DNA from: Streptomyces monashensis
Lineage (GTDB): Bacteria; Actinomycetota; Actinomycetes; Streptomycetales; Streptomycetaceae
Assembly (NCBI RefSeq): GCF_001866665.1
Contig: NZ_MLYO01000041.1
Coordinates: forward strand, 124,001-188,000
Direction of reading: 5' to 3'
Length of the DNA: 64,000 nucleotides
In this document: one piece after another, positions 34,190-43,074 of the stretch
Layout: every line of letters begins with the position of its first letter
Position numbering within the stretch: the stretch's first letter is position 1
Made by a program: the position numbers and the translations under genes
The notes under the pieces: generated by a model
Databases searched by the model: none
What the model was told of the DNA's origin: nothing
Seen by the model: the letters and a program-made list of their open reading frames with translations, nothing else

Positions 34190-34980
34190 GCGCCGCCGGC
34201 CACGCGTTCCGCGACAACCTGACCATGGTGCGCCGCAGCCTCCTGCACGCCCGCCGCTACCCCTCGCTCACCCTGAACGTCCTGCTGACCCCGGTCATGC
34301 TCCTGCTGCTGTTCGTCTACGTCTTCGGGAACGCGATGAGCGCCGGCATCACCGGAGGTCACGCGGACCGTGCCGAGTACGTCGCCTACCTCGTGCCCGG
34401 TGTTCTCCTCATGACCGTGGGCATGATCTCGCTCGGCACCGCGGTGTCCGTGGCCACCGACATGACCGAGGGCATCATGGCCCGGTTCCGTACCATGGCG
34501 ATCTCCCGTCCCTCGGTACTGGTCGGCCATGTGATCGGCAGCGTGATCCAGACACTGCTGGCTCTGGTGCTGATCCTGGGTATCGCACTGGCCATCGGCT
34601 TCCGGCCCCACGCGACACCGCTGGACTGGCTCGCGGCGGCCGGGCTGATGGCTCTGGTGAGCCTCTCGCTGACCTGGATCGCGGTCGGCATCGGCCTGGT
34701 GAGCCCCAACGCCGAAGGGGCCAGCAACCTCGGGATGCCGCTGACGCTGCTGCCGCTGCTGTCCAGCGCGTTCGTACCGGTGGGCACCATGCCGGACGGT
34801 TTCCGCTGGTTCGCCGAGTACCAGCCGTTCTCGCCCGCCATCGAGGCCCTGCGGGGGCTGCTGCTGGGCACCCACGTCGGCACCAGGAACGCGGTGCTCG
34901 CCGTCGCCTGGTCCCTGGGGCTGAGCCTGCTGGGCTACCTGTGGTCCAAGGCCCGGTTCAACCGTGAGCCACGGCGGTGA
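34186..34980 (+). CDS. DrrB-like ABC-2 permease
   Basis: Predicted 264-residue membrane subunit with six hydrophobic segments of the ABC-2 type (NVLLTPVMLLLLFVYVFGNAM; EYVAYLVPGVLLMTVGM; FVPVGTMPDGFRWFAEYQPFSPAIEALR). AAGGAG at 34172-34177 precedes the ATG by 8 bases. It partners the ATPase just upstream. Its last 23 bases overlap the end of the convergent AfsR-like gene. Confidence 0.92.
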   Translation: MSAAGHAFRDNLTMVRRSLLHARRYPSLTLNVLLTPVMLLLLFVYVFGNAMSAGITGGHADRAEYVAYLVPGVLLMTVGMISLGTAVSVATDMTEGIMARFRTMAISRPSVLVGHVIGSVIQTLLALVLILGIALAIGFRPHATPLDWLAAAGLMALVSLSLTWIAVGIGLVSPNAEGASNLGMPLTLLPLLSSAFVPVGTMPDGFRWFAEYQPFSPAIEALRGLLLGTHVGTRNAVLAVAWSLGLSLLGYLWSKARFNREPRR

Positions 34981-37900
34981 GCTCGCGCAGCGCCGCGGCC
35001 CGCAACTCCTCCCGCCCCAGGGCGGCGTACGCCGAGCTCGCCTCGGTGTACGCCGCCCTGCCGGCGTTCCCGACCGCCTGCCGGGACCGTGCCGAGGACA
35101 GGGTGGGGTAGTCGCGCAGCACCGGCATCCGCTCCGCCAGTGCCATCAGCCGTGCCGCCGCCGTGTCACCACGGGCCAGTCCGGCGTGGCCGAGGGCCAG
35201 CAGAACCGTGCCGTACACCGTGAGTTCCACCATGTCCGCGGCGCCGGAGGAGTCGGACAACATCGCGCGCAGCCGTTCCCGCAGGTGGACCAGGAGGTGG
35301 GCCACCGGCTCCAGCCGGTCGTGCTGCGCGTGCGCGGCGAGCGCGGTCGCCTGCAGCTGAAGGCACCACTGATCCAGGAAGGGATCACCGGGATGCAGCA
35401 GGCTGTACTCCCGCATTCCCTCCACCGTCCCGCGCCACAGGCCGAGTCCGAGCTCGCTCAGTCCCCGGGCCAGCGCGACCTCCGCCCTGGCCGCCTGCAG
35501 TTCGGCGATGAAGTCCTGGGCGGACTCCGACTGCCGGTCCTGGGCGGCGAGGCCCAGCCAGTACTCCGCCTCGTCGACCTCCCCGCGTTGCAGACAGGCG
35601 GACACCAGCCCGTAGCGGACACCGATGGAGTCGGACCAGTCGCCGACCACGCCGAGTGCGTCCGCCGCCCGCAGATGGTCGTACGCCTCCGCGCCCCGCT
35701 CGGTCTTGAGACACAGTTCGCTGATCCGCCCGTGGCTGAGCAGCAGCATGAACGGATTGCCGAACGGCTCCATCGCGGCGAGCATGCGACGCGCGCACTC
35801 GAGCGCACGCTCCGTCTCGTGCTCGGACTCCCACACATAACTGGCGACGCCCGACGCGATGCCCGCCAGCATCGGCTCGTCGGCGTCGCACAGCTGCTGC
35901 AACCGGGAGTACTGCGGCGGATGCAGGTCCGGAACGGCGCACAGCACGACGGACAGTGCCCGAAGCACGGTGTCCGGGCGGCCGGGCGGCAGGCGGCGCA
36001 GGACGGCCAACTGCCGTACGGCGTGCGGGCCGTAGCCCATCATGAGGCCGGCCGTGCACACCGCCGCCGCGCTCCGGACCACCTCCACGTCCTCGGGGTG
36101 CTCCGGCCCCGGGCGGAAACGGGACAACGGCCCTGCCGTCTCGGTGGCGAGCGTGATGAACCGGCTGTAGTTGTTGCCGGTGGACCACAAGGAGGCCAGT
36201 ACGGCGGTGGCGGCGGCGACGGCCGGCCCGTCGGCACGGGTCAGGGCGTGCCGCAACGCCAGGACGAGGTTGTCCTGCTCGGCACGGAGGCGGTCGGCGC
36301 AGGACACCGCGTCGGTGCCGTACATCGCGTCGTGGTGCGCCCGGCCGAAGTCCCGGGCCCAGGAGAGGAACCGCCCGGTCACGGCCTCGTCCTCGCCCGC
36401 CTCCTCCCGCCGGGCGGCGCTGAACTCCCGCAGTGTCTCCAGCATGTGGAAGCGCACCCCGGAAGGGCTGTCACCCACCTTGATCAGGGACTGCCCGGCC
36501 AGCTGCTCCAGCAGATCCAGGGCGCCCCCGGTCCCCCCGAGCACGTACTCCGCCGCGTCCACGGTGAAGCCCCCGGGGAAGACCGAGAGCGCGCGCAGCG
36601 CCTGCCGGCCGTCGTTCCCCAGCAGGTTCCAGCTCCACTCCACCACGGCCTGCAGTGTGCGATGCCGCTCGGGCGCGTCCCGGGCGCCGCCGCGCAGCAG
36701 TGCGAAGCGGTCCCGCAGCCGGCGCGAGATGTCGGCCACGGAGAGCGCTCTCACCCGCGCCGCGGCGAGTTCCACGGCCAGCGGCAGCCCGTCCAGGTGA
36801 CGGCAGATCTCGGTCACCTTGTCGGCGGGCAGCTCCACACCGGGCCGGGCCGCCCGCGCGCGCTGCTCGAAGAGCTCGAAGGACGTGGTCAGGGACAGTT
36901 CCGGCAGCGAGTACACGGACTCCGAGGTCAGCCCCAGCGGCGCCCGGCTGGTCGCCAGCACCCGCAGCTCCTTCGAGCGCGACACCAGTGCCTGTACGAG
37001 ACCGGCCGCCCCGGAGAGCACATGCTCGCAGTTGTCCAGCACCAGCAGGGCGGGGCGGGGGCCCAGCGCGGCGACGATGCCGCCCACCTCGTCCCCGCCG
37101 GTGAACTGCCGGCCGTCCCCGGCGCCGACCGCCGAGGCCACCTCGCCGACCACGTCCTCGTCGGCGGTGACACCGGCCAGGGCGACGAAGTGCACCAACG
37201 GCTGCTCGGCCGCCCGGCTCACCGCGTGGGAGAGCCGCGTCTTGCCCAGTCCGCCGGGGCCGGTGACGGTGACCACCCGGGCGTCGCGCAGCAGCCGGCC
37301 GACGGCGGCGATGTCGGCGTCCCGCCCCAGCAACGGGTTCGGCTCGTGCGGCACACCGTGCCGCACGGGCGGTGCGTCCGCGTGCAGCACCTCCTGGTAC
37401 ACGGACCTGAGCCGGGGCCCGGGATCCGTGCCCAGCTCGTCGCGCAGCCCGCGTCGATAGGTGTCGTACCGGGTGAGTGCCGCTGCCCGGCCCGCCGTGG
37501 CCGCCTCGCAGCGCAGCAGCTCTGCCAACAGCTCCTCGTCGCGGGGCAGTTCGCCGGCCAGATCGGCCAGTGGCGCCGCGGCCTCCGCCGTGCGCCCGAG
37601 CCGGGCCAGCGCGAGCGCCCGGGTCCGTACCAGCGAACGGAACGCCCGGACCCGGTCGGCACGCAGCGCCGTCACCGGGTCGTGCCGCTCCTCGCCCGCC
37701 GCGGCGCCCAGACTGCCGTCCCACAGCGCCAGGCCCGCCTCGGCCCGCGCCAGGGCGCCCTCGTGATCACCCGCCCGCGCGCACTCGGCACTCGCGACCT
37801 CGTGCGCCGACAGCGCCGAGCTGTCGACCTCTGTCTCGTCCAGGGCGAGCCGGTACCCCGTCGGCGTGCTCACGATCAGTGCGGCCCCCAGCTGTGACCG

Positions 37901-38101
37901 AAGCCGCGACACCAGCACCTGCACGGCCTTGCCCGGCCGCTCCGGCAGTTCGTCCGGCCACAGCCCCTCCACCAGCCGGCCCGTGCTGCACCCGGTGCGC
38001 AGATCCCCGGCGAGCAACGCCAGCAGTGCGCGCAGTCGAGGCGCCGTGATCTCCTGTCCGCGACAGGCGACTCGGGGCAGCAGGGTCAACTCGATGGTCA
38101 C
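34958..38101 (-). CDS. AfsR/SARP-type regulator with BTAD, NB-ARC ATPase and TPR-like C-terminus
   Basis: Predicted 1047-residue regulator. An N-terminal winged HTH (residues 1-90, TAPRLRALLALLAGDL; LVSRLRSQLG) and a bacterial transcriptional activation domain (about 95-240) form the SARP part. An NB-ARC/STAND ATPase follows with Walker A TGPGGLGKTRL near 285 and Walker B ALLVLDNCEHVL near 355. The last 400 residues are helical repeats. Such proteins switch on by ligand or ATP and activate nearby genes, so the convergent DrrAB exporter is a candidate target. The start GTG lacks a clear ribosome site. Confidence 0.9.
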   Translation of the reverse strand: MTIELTLLPRVACRGQEITAPRLRALLALLAGDLRTGCSTGRLVEGLWPDELPERPGKAVQVLVSRLRSQLGAALIVSTPTGYRLALDETEVDSSALSAHEVASAECARAGDHEGALARAEAGLALWDGSLGAAAGEERHDPVTALRADRVRAFRSLVRTRALALARLGRTAEAAAPLADLAGELPRDEELLAELLRCEAATAGRAAALTRYDTYRRGLRDELGTDPGPRLRSVYQEVLHADAPPVRHGVPHEPNPLLGRDADIAAVGRLLRDARVVTVTGPGGLGKTRLSHAVSRAAEQPLVHFVALAGVTADEDVVGEVASAVGAGDGRQFTGGDEVGGIVAALGPRPALLVLDNCEHVLSGAAGLVQALVSRSKELRVLATSRAPLGLTSESVYSLPELSLTTSFELFEQRARAARPGVELPADKVTEICRHLDGLPLAVELAAARVRALSVADISRRLRDRFALLRGGARDAPERHRTLQAVVEWSWNLLGNDGRQALRALSVFPGGFTVDAAEYVLGGTGGALDLLEQLAGQSLIKVGDSPSGVRFHMLETLREFSAARREEAGEDEAVTGRFLSWARDFGRAHHDAMYGTDAVSCADRLRAEQDNLVLALRHALTRADGPAVAAATAVLASLWSTGNNYSRFITLATETAGPLSRFRPGPEHPEDVEVVRSAAAVCTAGLMMGYGPHAVRQLAVLRRLPPGRPDTVLRALSVVLCAVPDLHPPQYSRLQQLCDADEPMLAGIASGVASYVWESEHETERALECARRMLAAMEPFGNPFMLLLSHGRISELCLKTERGAEAYDHLRAADALGVVGDWSDSIGVRYGLVSACLQRGEVDEAEYWLGLAAQDRQSESAQDFIAELQAARAEVALARGLSELGLGLWRGTVEGMREYSLLHPGDPFLDQWCLQLQATALAAHAQHDRLEPVAHLLVHLRERLRAMLSDSSGAADMVELTVYGTVLLALGHAGLARGDTAAARLMALAERMPVLRDYPTLSSARSRQAVGNAGRAAYTEASSAYAALGREELRAAALRELTAVAHG

Positions 38102-38431
38102 GCGTGAAGGTTAGTCAGCGGGGCGTCGGGACGCACCCGGCTGGTCGTCCGGAGAGCCGGACGTGACCGGTGATACGTTCGCCGGGCGGGTGTGCTCGGG
38201 CGTGTTCGGGTGTGTCGGCGGACAGCGTTCCCCTATGGACATGACCGCGGACATCAACGGGGGCATTTCCGGCGGACCGACGCGCCGTCGTCCGACGGAG
38301 CGGCACTGGCGGCCGGTGCCGTGGTGCCGCTCGGTGCCGCGTGCCCCACCCGGACCGCTCCGGTCCCGGACCGGCGCGGGCGCGCCGCACGCCGGAACTC
38401 CTCGGCCGAGGACTCGTGTGCGGCGAGCGTG
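38102..38431. other. 330-bp gap
   Basis: Upstream region of the AfsR-like gene and end of the next secreted-protein gene. GT-rich repetitive sequence near 38185-38220; no gene recognised. Confidence 0.4.
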
Positions 38432-38878
38432 TCAGCGCACGTGGACGGTCCTGGCCGACGTGCTGATGTCCGCGTGGGGGTGGCCGCCACGCCGGCCGTC
38501 GACGCCGTAGAGCACGCCGCGGAACTGCACGACGCCGCGGTGAGCGACCTTGACCTGCACGTCGACCTCGGCATCGCGGCTCCCGATCTCCACGGTCCGG
38601 CCACATGCGACGGTGTGCCACGCACCGCGCGTCCCCGCGCGCTCCTGCGCACAGAACGTGGCGTAGCGCACCGCGTCGCTTCCGCCGTGTCCGGTGACAT
38701 GGACGGTGTGACCTGCCCGGACCGTGCCGGGCGACGCGGTCAGAACGACGTCGCCCTTGGCGAACGCCGGTGTCACTGCCAGCACGGCCGCGGCCGCGCC
38801 CAGCGTGCCCACTGCGACGACCTTGGCCCCCTGGCGGCGGAAGCCGGATTTCCCGGCGGAGCCGATACCACGGTTCAT
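38432..38878 (-). CDS. small secreted Ig-like hypothetical protein
   Basis: Predicted 148-residue exported protein. A signal peptide with cleavage near AVTPAFAKG is followed by a beta-rich domain (VVLTASPGTVRAGHTVHVTGHGG...). One cysteine pair (FCAQER and VACGRT) may form a disulfide. It resembles Streptomyces secreted proteins with a single Ig-like fold; function unknown. AGGA lies 7 bases before ATG 38878. Confidence 0.75.
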   Translation of the reverse strand: MNRGIGSAGKSGFRRQGAKVVAVGTLGAAAAVLAVTPAFAKGDVVLTASPGTVRAGHTVHVTGHGGSDAVRYATFCAQERAGTRGAWHTVACGRTVEIGSRDAEVDVQVKVAHRGVVQFRGVLYGVDGRRGGHPHADISTSARTVHVR

Positions 38879-39796
38879 CTTGCTGTCCTGCCCCTCGTCT
38901 GGTCCCCATCCACGGCCTGGCCGCCGCCCATGGCCGGTGCCGGCGACTGCGCTGCGACCGCGGCCTGATATCCCGCAAGACGGAATTCCCTCGCACCGCG
39001 TTGCCTGCCGACCATGAACAGGATCAGTGTGATGTGCGGGGCTCGCCAGTCAGCGCGCGGCGTGGCGGGGTCGTGTTCGACACGAATGCTCGTGTTCGAC
39101 ACGAATGGGCTCGCCCGGTCGGCTGATCCACCGGCCGGCTCCCGCGGTCGCAGCGCGGCAACTGACCACGACTGACCGCGCGAGGCTGGAGAGGCCCGGC
39201 CGTTCTGATGCATGGTGCCCGGACCTGGGGGGACGGTGGTGGCGCCGGGCGCCGCCCCGACCTGGCGACCTTGCTCGTCGTGATCGAACACGGCGGGCGG
39301 GGGATGGCCGACGGCGTGCCACTCGTCGCGGTCGTACCTCCGACGCGGTCACGACGGCACGCGCCGACTGCCCGACCTCGTCCGACGTGTTCCGTGGTGT
39401 CCGAGATGTACGGACGGTCCAACTCCTCGCCCGCGCGCCGCAGATGGGTCATGCGCTCGCCGGGGGTGCGGGAGGGCGGGCCCGCCGCGTCGTCCTCCGC
39501 CTTCACGCGGCCGCTGCCGGGCCCCACGTGTGTTCAAAGGGGGCGATCGCGACCAACCGCCCGACGCAGCTGAGCAGTTCACCCCTGGCGCACGATCGCT
39601 GCCGACCGCACTTTTCCACCGTGGCCCGGTGTATCCACCGGCGGCTGAATCGGGTAACCGTCACAGCAGGGAACTGGCCGCGCAACGGTGCCGTGCGTGT
39701 GCCTCCCTGTGAGTGATCTTCGGCCCTGGTCGGTTCGGCGGGCGGCAAGGCGGTCATTTCCTGAGGCGATCGATCCTTCTGACACAAAGGAGTGTG
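38879..39796. other. 918-bp stretch without convincing gene
   Basis: Several overlapping frames are open on both strands but all look like non-coding high-GC sequence (arginine/proline/alanine-rich, no domain, no good ribosome site). It contains the tandem palindromes at 39071-39104 and the promoter region of the small secreted protein at 39797. Confidence 0.45.
39071..39104. repeat. two tandem 15-bp palindromes, 19-bp period
   Basis: TCGTGTTCGACACGA occurs at 39071-39085 and again at 39090-39104. Each has 6-bp arms TCGTGT/ACACGA around TCG. The unit with its ATG tail repeats exactly every 19 bp. It lies about 195 bp upstream of the minus-strand secreted-protein gene. Looks like a double operator. 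Confidence 0.55.
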
Positions 39797-39997
39797 ATGC
39801 ACGTGCGTACGTTTCTCGCCGCCGTTGTCCTGGCCGCCGCCGTAACGGCCTTCGGAGGCGCGACCACCGCGGCAGCCCACAGTGGCTCCGCCCCGAGCAC
39901 CAACGACGACGCCACGGGCCTCTCGATCCTGGACACACCGGTGAGCCTCGTCTGCCACGTCGACGACGTGCTCGGCAACGCCCCCGCCTGCGACTGA
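39797..39997 (+). CDS. small secreted protein (66 aa)
   Basis: Predicted 66-residue precursor with a clean signal peptide (MHVRTFLAAVVLAAAVTAFG...TAAAHS) and a mature part of about 40 residues ending LVCHVDDVLGNAPACD, with two cysteines. AAGGAG at 39787-39792 precedes the ATG by 4 bases. No family recognised; the two-cysteine tail is chaplin/rodlin-like in size but not in sequence. A long hairpin terminator follows. Confidence 0.65.
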   Translation: MHVRTFLAAVVLAAAVTAFGGATTAAAHSGSAPSTNDDATGLSILDTPVSLVCHVDDVLGNAPACD

Positions 39998-40022
39998 CGG
40001 GGGAACCAGGAGGCCTCGTCGG

Positions 40023-40071
40023 CAGTTCCGCGACATCACCGTCCTCCCGCACGGGTGATGTCGCTGAACTG
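40023..40071 (+). terminator. long hairpin terminator after small secreted gene
   Basis: GCGACATCACC pairs perfectly with GGTGATGTCGC (11 bp). After one mismatch CAGTTC pairs with GAACTG, giving an 18-position stem with a 13-base loop. The region from here to 40292 shows nothing else. Confidence 0.7.
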
Positions 40072-40292
40072 GCGGACATCATGGCCACGACGCATACCGA
40101 CACCAGACACCATGCCGACGCGGCCGGGCCGCCGCCGCGGGGCTGATCGTCGTCCGGGGCGTCGCCCACGGCGCCGTCCCCGTCTCCGCCCGGACACGGT
40201 TCGCCAAGGAAACTCCCGAGGCCCCCGGCTCGGTGTGCCGGGGGCCTCGGTGTCAGGTGCGCGGAGCGCGGGATTCGTGACGTCGGGTGCGG

Positions 40293-42872
40293 TCAGGGAT
40301 GCCGGCCGGGCCCGGTGGGGGTGGGCGAGGTGCCGCCGCCGGTGCCGGAGGTCGTCCCCCCGGTGGTGCCGCCGTTGGTTCCGCCGGTCGTGCTGCCCGT
40401 CGTCCCTCCGCTGGCGCCGCCGAGCAGGCCGCCGTTGCCCCCGCCGCCGGTCAGGCCGCCGTTGCCGCCGGTGGTGGCGCCGGAGGTGTCCGTCGGGCTC
40501 GGGCTGACGCAGTTCTTCTTGTGGTGGCGGCAGGGGCCGGTGGACGAGCCCGGTGTGCCTGGCTTGGTCGGCGTGGCCGAGGGGGCGCTCGCGCTCGGCG
40601 AAGGCGTTGCCGTCGGGGTGCCGAACTCGTTCGCGCCCTGGCCCAGCGTGGGTGCGGGCGGGAACTGCTGTACGGGCTGCCCCTGGAGGGCGGCGGTCAT
40701 GTAGCCGGTCCACACCTCGGTGGGCATGTCGGCGCCGAAGACCTTGGAGAAGCCGCCGACGCCCTTCATCGACTGGAGGCCGGAGTTCTTCGGGTCCTCC
40801 TTGAACATGCTGATGGCCGTGGTGAGTTGCGGGGTGTAGCCGATGAACCAGGCGGACTTGTAGTCGTCGGTCGTACCGGTCTTGCCGGCCACCGGGCGGC
40901 CCAGGGCCTGCGCGTTGGTGCCGGTTCCGCTCTTCACGACACCCTGCAGGACGTCGGTGACGGTGTCGGCGGTCGAGGAGGGCATGGCGGTGACGCCCTT
41001 GGGCGCCTCGAAGCCGGGCAGCTGGTGGCCGCCTGCGACGACCCTGGTCACCGAGTACGGCTCGTGCTGGACGCCGCTGGCGTCGAAGGTGGCGTACGCG
41101 TCGGCCATCCGGATCGCCGAGGGGGTGGAGGTGCCGATGTAGAAGCCGGGGGTGTCGTACTGAAGGCTCTTGCGCAGCAGACCCGCCTTGATGGCCTCGC
41201 CCTCCACGTTGTCGTAGCCGACGTACTCGCCGAGCTGGACGTAGGGGGTGTTGACCGACTGTTCCATCGCCTTGCGCAGGGTGATGTAACCCCACTTCGT
41301 GGGCACGTCGTTGCGCTGGTGCAGGAGACCCGAGGGGTCGCCCGGGTCCGGCATCTCCTGGCCCTGCTGGTTCTTGATGGTGATGCCGTCGTCGCCGTTG
41401 AACTTGGAGTCCGGGGTGATCGGTGAGGCCGGCTGCCCCGGGGAGAGGACGGCGCCGTGGTCGAGGCCGGCCGCCAGGTCGAAGGGCTTGAAGGTGGAGC
41501 CGACCGGCACACCCGTGGCATCCGCGTTGTTGGTCCAGTGGCCCTTGTCCCAGCCCGCACCGCCGTACAGGGCCATGACCGCGCCGGTGGACGGATCGAT
41601 GGACGCCGCGCCGACCTGGACGTCCTTGTCGGCCGAGCGGTGCTTCGGGTCGAGGTGCTTGCTCTCCATCGCCGCCACGGACGCCGACAGCTCGTTCACC
41701 TTCTTCTTGTTGAAGGTGGTGTAGATCTGGTAGCCGCCGTTGCCCAGCTGCTGGTCCGTGAGGGACGTGTGGGCTTCGACGTACTTCTCGGCGGTCTGCA
41801 CCAGATAGCCGGTCTGCCCGGACATCCCGGCCGACGGGGAGTAGGGCTTGGGAGTCGGGAACCCGGCGGTCAGGTACTGCTGTTCCTGCGCGGCGGTTAT
41901 CTTGTTGATCTTGGCCATGCGGTCCAGCACGTACTTCCAGCGCGCCGTGGCCTGGGCCTTGGCCTGCGGGTCGGTGTCGGCGTGCATGAGCAGGCTCGGC
42001 TCGTTGACCGTGGCGGCTATGAACGCGCCCTGGCTGACGGTCAGTTGGGAGGCGTGCTCGTGGTAGTAGGTGCGCGCCGCGGCCTCGATGCCGTAGGCGT
42101 CACGGCCGTAGTAGCAGCTGTTGAGATAGCCCTGCAGGATCTGCTGCTTGGACAGCTGGCCACCGATCTTCAGGGAGATCATGATCTCCCTCAGCTTGCG
42201 GGTGACCGACTGGTCCTGGCTCAGGTAGGTGTTCTTCACGAACTGCTGGGTGATGGTGGACCCGGACTGCACCTCGCCGCCGGAGGCCATGTGGTAAACG
42301 GCGCGGAGCATGCCCTGGGTGTCGATGCCCGGATCGGTGTAGAAGGTGGCGTTCTCCGCCGCGAGGAAGTCCCACTGCACCAGCTTCGGGACCTCGGCGA
42401 GATCGACGTTCTGCCGGTTGGTCGACCCCTGCGTCGTCATGATCGAGCCGTCGGACCAGTAGTACGTGTTGCTCTGCGCCTGTGTGCTGGGGTTCACACT
42501 GGGGATCGTCGTCGTGGCGTAGGCGTACCCGAACAGGCCCACCACACCGCCCAGGAACAACAGGAACGTGCCGGACACCAGCTTCCACGAGGGCAGCCAC
42601 CGCCGGAAGCCGTGTCTGTGCGCTTGCGGGTAGTTGATGAGGCGGCGCCGGCCGGAACGCCCGGCCTGTGCGCGTCGACCGTCCGACGCGGCACGCCGAG
42701 TACCCGTCGCCGCACGCCGTGTGTCCGTCGTACGTTCGGTGTCCGCCGGGCGGCGTCGTCGTCCGCCGTCTCCCCGGGCAGCCCTGCGCGCCTCGGCCCG
42801 GCCGCCGTACGGCACGCCGTCCGAGCCGGACGGCCCGGCATTCCCCGACGTTCGGCGCCGGTGTTCACTCAT
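40293..42872 (-). CDS. class A penicillin-binding protein (GT51 transglycosylase/transpeptidase)
   Basis: Predicted 859-residue bifunctional peptidoglycan synthase. A basic cytosolic tail of about 95 residues and one membrane anchor (LVSGTFLLFLGGVVGLFGYAY) precede the GT51 domain (AAENATFYTDPGID with catalytic Glu; GSTITQQFVKNTYL). The transpeptidase domain has nucleophile Ser in GSTFKPFDLA, SVN in QSVNTPYVQ and KTG in VAGKTGTTDDYKSAWF. The end is a Pro/Ser/Thr then Gly/Thr-rich low-complexity tail. The ATG at 42872 has GAGGAG at 8 bases; GTG 42881 is less likely. Drug-type resistance is not implied. Confidence 0.93.
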   Translation of the reverse strand: MSEHRRRTSGNAGPSGSDGVPYGGRAEARRAARGDGGRRRRPADTERTTDTRRAATGTRRAASDGRRAQAGRSGRRRLINYPQAHRHGFRRWLPSWKLVSGTFLLFLGGVVGLFGYAYATTTIPSVNPSTQAQSNTYYWSDGSIMTTQGSTNRQNVDLAEVPKLVQWDFLAAENATFYTDPGIDTQGMLRAVYHMASGGEVQSGSTITQQFVKNTYLSQDQSVTRKLREIMISLKIGGQLSKQQILQGYLNSCYYGRDAYGIEAAARTYYHEHASQLTVSQGAFIAATVNEPSLLMHADTDPQAKAQATARWKYVLDRMAKINKITAAQEQQYLTAGFPTPKPYSPSAGMSGQTGYLVQTAEKYVEAHTSLTDQQLGNGGYQIYTTFNKKKVNELSASVAAMESKHLDPKHRSADKDVQVGAASIDPSTGAVMALYGGAGWDKGHWTNNADATGVPVGSTFKPFDLAAGLDHGAVLSPGQPASPITPDSKFNGDDGITIKNQQGQEMPDPGDPSGLLHQRNDVPTKWGYITLRKAMEQSVNTPYVQLGEYVGYDNVEGEAIKAGLLRKSLQYDTPGFYIGTSTPSAIRMADAYATFDASGVQHEPYSVTRVVAGGHQLPGFEAPKGVTAMPSSTADTVTDVLQGVVKSGTGTNAQALGRPVAGKTGTTDDYKSAWFIGYTPQLTTAISMFKEDPKNSGLQSMKGVGGFSKVFGADMPTEVWTGYMTAALQGQPVQQFPPAPTLGQGANEFGTPTATPSPSASAPSATPTKPGTPGSSTGPCRHHKKNCVSPSPTDTSGATTGGNGGLTGGGGNGGLLGGASGGTTGSTTGGTNGGTTGGTTSGTGGGTSPTPTGPGRHP

Positions 42873-42980
42873 ACTCGCCACTCCTCAACCAGGCGTACGC
42901 CCCCGCTGCGCTGCGGCCGGCCCGTCCCGGCGCAGAGCCTGACGGGGGCTTGACCTGGGGTGGATTACCGTTCCCGGCAT

Positions 42981-42999
42981 CTCCTACAAGTTGTAAGAG
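42981..42999. promoter_or_regulatory. palindrome upstream of the PBP gene
   Basis: CTCcTACAAGTTGTAaGAG: arms TACAA/TTGTA around G, extended by CTC/GAG after one mismatch. It lies 109-127 bp upstream of the PBP start in an AT-rich patch. Candidate operator; the factor is unknown. Confidence 0.45.
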
Positions 43000-43074
43000 T
43001 AAGCGGTGCTCGGTGTGCGCCGACAACCGCCCCCGGGCAAAGTCCTGCGACACGGACGACGGCCGTCCGGTGGC

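Noticed and set aside
33194..38101. Antibiotic biosynthetic cluster (exporter plus SARP-type regulator)
   Set aside because: No biosynthetic enzymes are present on either side; exporter and regulator alone do not make a cluster.
38879..39796. Several overlapping long frames on both strands
   Set aside because: All have biased arginine/proline/alanine composition, no domains and no ribosome sites; they look like high-GC chance frames.
40315..40500. Gly/Thr-rich repeats as a separate repeat element
   Set aside because: They are codon repeats in the low-complexity tail of the PBP gene.
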